Shown: positions 62,452-64,000 of the stretch, in pieces | Layout of the letters: the number at the start of each line of letters is the position of its first letter | Numbering within the stretch: the stretch's first letter is position 1 | Assembly (NCBI GenBank): GCA_044226205.1 | Contig: JBGAHL010000007.1 | Coordinates: forward strand, 1-64,000 | Direction: 5' to 3' | Length of the DNA: 64,000 bases | Origin: M3007 sp044226205 | Lineage (GTDB): Bacteria; Bacteroidota; Bacteroidia; Chitinophagales; Saprospiraceae | The notes under the pieces: generated by a model | Seen by the model: the letters and a program-made list of their open reading frames with translations, nothing else | Told to the model about the DNA's origin: nothing | The model's database searches: none | Program-made: the position numbers and the translations under genes

Positions 62452-63459
62452 GTGATAGAACAATGGTTAGGTATGGACTGGGAATCGGCCAGTTTGATCG
62501 TGTTGAATCTGATTCTGATCGAGAGTTTGCTCTCGGTGGATAATGCCGCCGTATTGGCGACCATGGTGATGGATTTGCCCGCCAATCAGCGCCCTCGCGC
62601 GCTGCGATACGGTATTATCGGCGCCTATGTTTTTCGCGGAATTTGCCTGTTGTTTGCCTATAAACTGGTCAAAATCTGGTGGCTAAAACCCCTGGGAGGG
62701 CTTTATCTGCTTTGGCTGGCCGTCGATTATTTTAAAAAACCACTGCGCTACGGCGATGCGGGGGCCGATATTTTCAAATTTCTGACCATTACGGGTTTTT
62801 TGTACACAGTGCAGGCAGATGTACCTTTTACCATAATTGGCATTGGTTTCAATCTGTTCTGGCTGGTGCAGGCGGGACTGGGTATTTATGCGATCTATCT
62901 GTTGTACAGCCTGTTTGTCCTGCCTGCCGATGCTGCCGACGATGGTGAAATGAACAAGTCGAACAACCGCATTTACCAGTTTTTTCAAACCCAGGTGGGG
63001 GCGTTCTGGAGCACGGTGATTTTGGTCGAAATCATGGACCTGGCGTTTTCGATCGACAATGTTTTCGCAGCCGTGGCTTTTACCGATCATCTGGGCCTGA
63101 TCTGTATTGGGGTGTTCATCGGCATCCTCGCCATGCGATTTGTGGCGCAATGGTTTGTTCATTTGATGGAAAAATACCCTTTTTTGGCCAACGCTGCTTT
63201 CCTTGTCATTGCCATTCTGGGGCTGAAACTGGCCCTTTCGGTAATCGCGCACCTGTACCCGCAATCTGCCTACGCCTTGTTGATGGAGACGGAAACTGCC
63301 GATCTCGGCGTTTCCCTGTTGACCATGAGTTGTTTCGGGCTGCCCATTCTGAGTTCAATATTGTTTAATTATCCGCGCCGTCATGCTTCGCCGGTGTCGA
63401 CGGAAAGCGCGGAGCCTTCGTCGGAAACCGGGCCTTTGGACGAAAATACCCGACGCTAA
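62452..63459 (+). CDS. TerC/Alx-family integral membrane protein
   Basis: 335 residues from a GTG start at 62452 (an ATG at 62473 would remove seven residues). About eight membrane helices. The paired family motifs LLSVDNAAVLATMV (Asp30-Asn31) and AFSIDNVFAAVAF (Asp202-Asn203) lie in the two halves. The C-terminal 25 residues are polar. TerC/Alx proteins are linked to manganese or other metal efflux, often to metallate exported enzymes. That would suit a cell secreting many metalloproteases, but this link is inference. Confidence 0.87.
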   Translation: MIEQWLGMDWESASLIVLNLILIESLLSVDNAAVLATMVMDLPANQRPRALRYGIIGAYVFRGICLLFAYKLVKIWWLKPLGGLYLLWLAVDYFKKPLRYGDAGADIFKFLTITGFLYTVQADVPFTIIGIGFNLFWLVQAGLGIYAIYLLYSLFVLPADAADDGEMNKSNNRIYQFFQTQVGAFWSTVILVEIMDLAFSIDNVFAAVAFTDHLGLICIGVFIGILAMRFVAQWFVHLMEKYPFLANAAFLVIAILGLKLALSVIAHLYPQSAYALLMETETADLGVSLLTMSCFGLPILSSILFNYPRRHASPVSTESAEPSSETGPLDENTRR

Positions 63460-63494
63460 ATCAAAGAAGACACGGCGGGGAGCGGTCAAACTTT

Positions 63495-63502
63495 TACCTT
63501 TG
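63495..63502 (+). promoter_or_regulatory. Predicted -7 box for ffh
   Basis: TACCTTTG matches TAnnTTTG exactly; transcription near 63509 would give a leader of about 47 bases before the ATG at 63556. Confidence 0.5.
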
Positions 63503-63555
63503 CGCTTTCCCAACGGGAACAACCGAATTTTTCGAGCGAAAAAACACCACGATAC

Positions 63556-64000
63556 ATGTTTCAAAGTCTGAGCGATCGCCTGGAAGGCGCGTTTAAAGTG
63601 CTGAGCGGCACCCACAAGATCACCGAACTCAACGTCGCGGAGAGTATCAAGGAAATCCGCCGCGCCCTCGTAGCGGCCGACGTGAACTATAAAATTGCCA
63701 AGGAATTCACCGACAAGGTGCGCGACAAGGCGATGGGCTCCGAAAACGTGCTCAAAAATGTCAATCCCGGCCAGTTGATGGTCAAGATCGTCATGGACGA
63801 ACTGACCGAACTCATGGGCGGTCAGTCGGTAGGCATCAATGTCAAAGGTTCGCCAGGCGTGGTGCTGGTGGCTGGTTTGCAGGGCTCGGGTAAAACGACC
63901 TTTTGCGGCAAGCTTGCCAAGTACCTGAAAGAAAAACGGCAAATGTCGCCCCTGCTCGTTGCCTGCGACGTGTATCGTCCGGCGGCTATCGACCAGTTGG
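63556..64000 (+). CDS. ffh: Signal recognition particle protein Ffh, N-terminal part (runs off the window)
   Basis: The first 148 residues are present. The N-terminal helical bundle (MFQSLSDRLEGAFKVLSGTHKITELNVAESIKEIRRALVAADVNYKIAKEF) leads into the GTPase G1 loop GLQGSGKTTFCGKLA and the ACDVYRPAAIDQL segment, all typical of Ffh rather than FtsY because the acidic A domain is missing. It binds signal sequences with the 4.5S RNA for co-translational targeting. The frame is open to the end of the window. Confidence 0.96.
   Translation, partial: MFQSLSDRLEGAFKVLSGTHKITELNVAESIKEIRRALVAADVNYKIAKEFTDKVRDKAMGSENVLKNVNPGQLMVKIVMDELTELMGGQSVGINVKGSPGVVLVAGLQGSGKTTFCGKLAKYLKEKRQMSPLLVACDVYRPAAIDQL

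Overview
The window (about 55% G+C over most of its length) comes from a member of the Bacteroidota, most likely a Saprospiria-type gliding or predatory/degradative bacterium. The evidence is the large number of proteins with a signal peptide plus a C-terminal type IX secretion (T9SS) sorting domain, the ECF sigma / FecR / STN-TonB receptor / DUF4249 cassette, promoters of the Bacteroidota TAnnTTTG type, DUF5916, DUF2807 and M43 (cytophagalysin-like) proteins, and a mevalonate-pathway kinase. No rRNA, tRNA, CRISPR array, phage or insertion sequence was recognised. Assignments rest on reading the translated sequences; no database search was possible.

Layout: 1-3.1 kb, a secreted T9SS peptidyl-arginine/agmatine-deiminase-type enzyme and a Crp/Fnr regulator. 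3.1-8.6 kb, a complete cell-surface signalling and uptake cassette (ECF sigma, FecR, STN-TonB receptor, DUF4249). 8.7-14.8 kb, malate dehydrogenase, a thioredoxin-fold redox protein, a second TonB receptor and a secreted M14 carboxypeptidase. 14.8-20.4 kb, a large TIR-domain protein divergent from a PIF1-like helicase, then a Gfo/Idh/MocA oxidoreductase. 20.4-31.4 kb, a T9SS surface protein, a helical-repeat protein, and a minus-strand block with a GT39-type glycosyltransferase, an orphan OppC-like permease, a mevalonate kinase and a secreted HExxH protease. 31.8-34.7 kb, glycine dehydrogenase. 34.7-40.1 kb, an A+T-richer island with a 1289-residue Gly/Cys-repeat T9SS protein, a divergent methyltransferase and a gene-poor stretch. 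40.1-47.8 kb, a DUF5916 outer-membrane protein, a 60-residue membrane peptide, homogentisate dioxygenase, an M61-like peptidase, tRNA 2-selenouridine synthase and a DUF2807 protein. 47.9-56.3 kb, acetoacetate-CoA ligase, a 5'-nucleotidase lipoprotein, a YfgM-like TPR protein and a PorE-like TPR/PD40/SPOR envelope protein. 56.4-64 kb, two more secreted metallopeptidases, a RibF-glycosyltransferase fusion, an RluA-type pseudouridine synthase, a TerC protein and the start of ffh.

Common themes: export of hydrolases (deiminase, M14, M12-like, M43 and M28 peptidases) through T9SS; nutrient uptake through TonB receptors; and use of acetoacetate (homogentisate dioxygenase feeding the pathway whose product acetoacetate-CoA ligase activates). 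The least explained items are the 1015-residue TIR protein, the in-frame RibF-GT2 fusion, the PorE-like protein with three SPOR domains in place of an OmpA anchor, and a recurrent promoter/start arrangement in which the -7 box lies about five bases before the ATG, predicting leaderless mRNAs.
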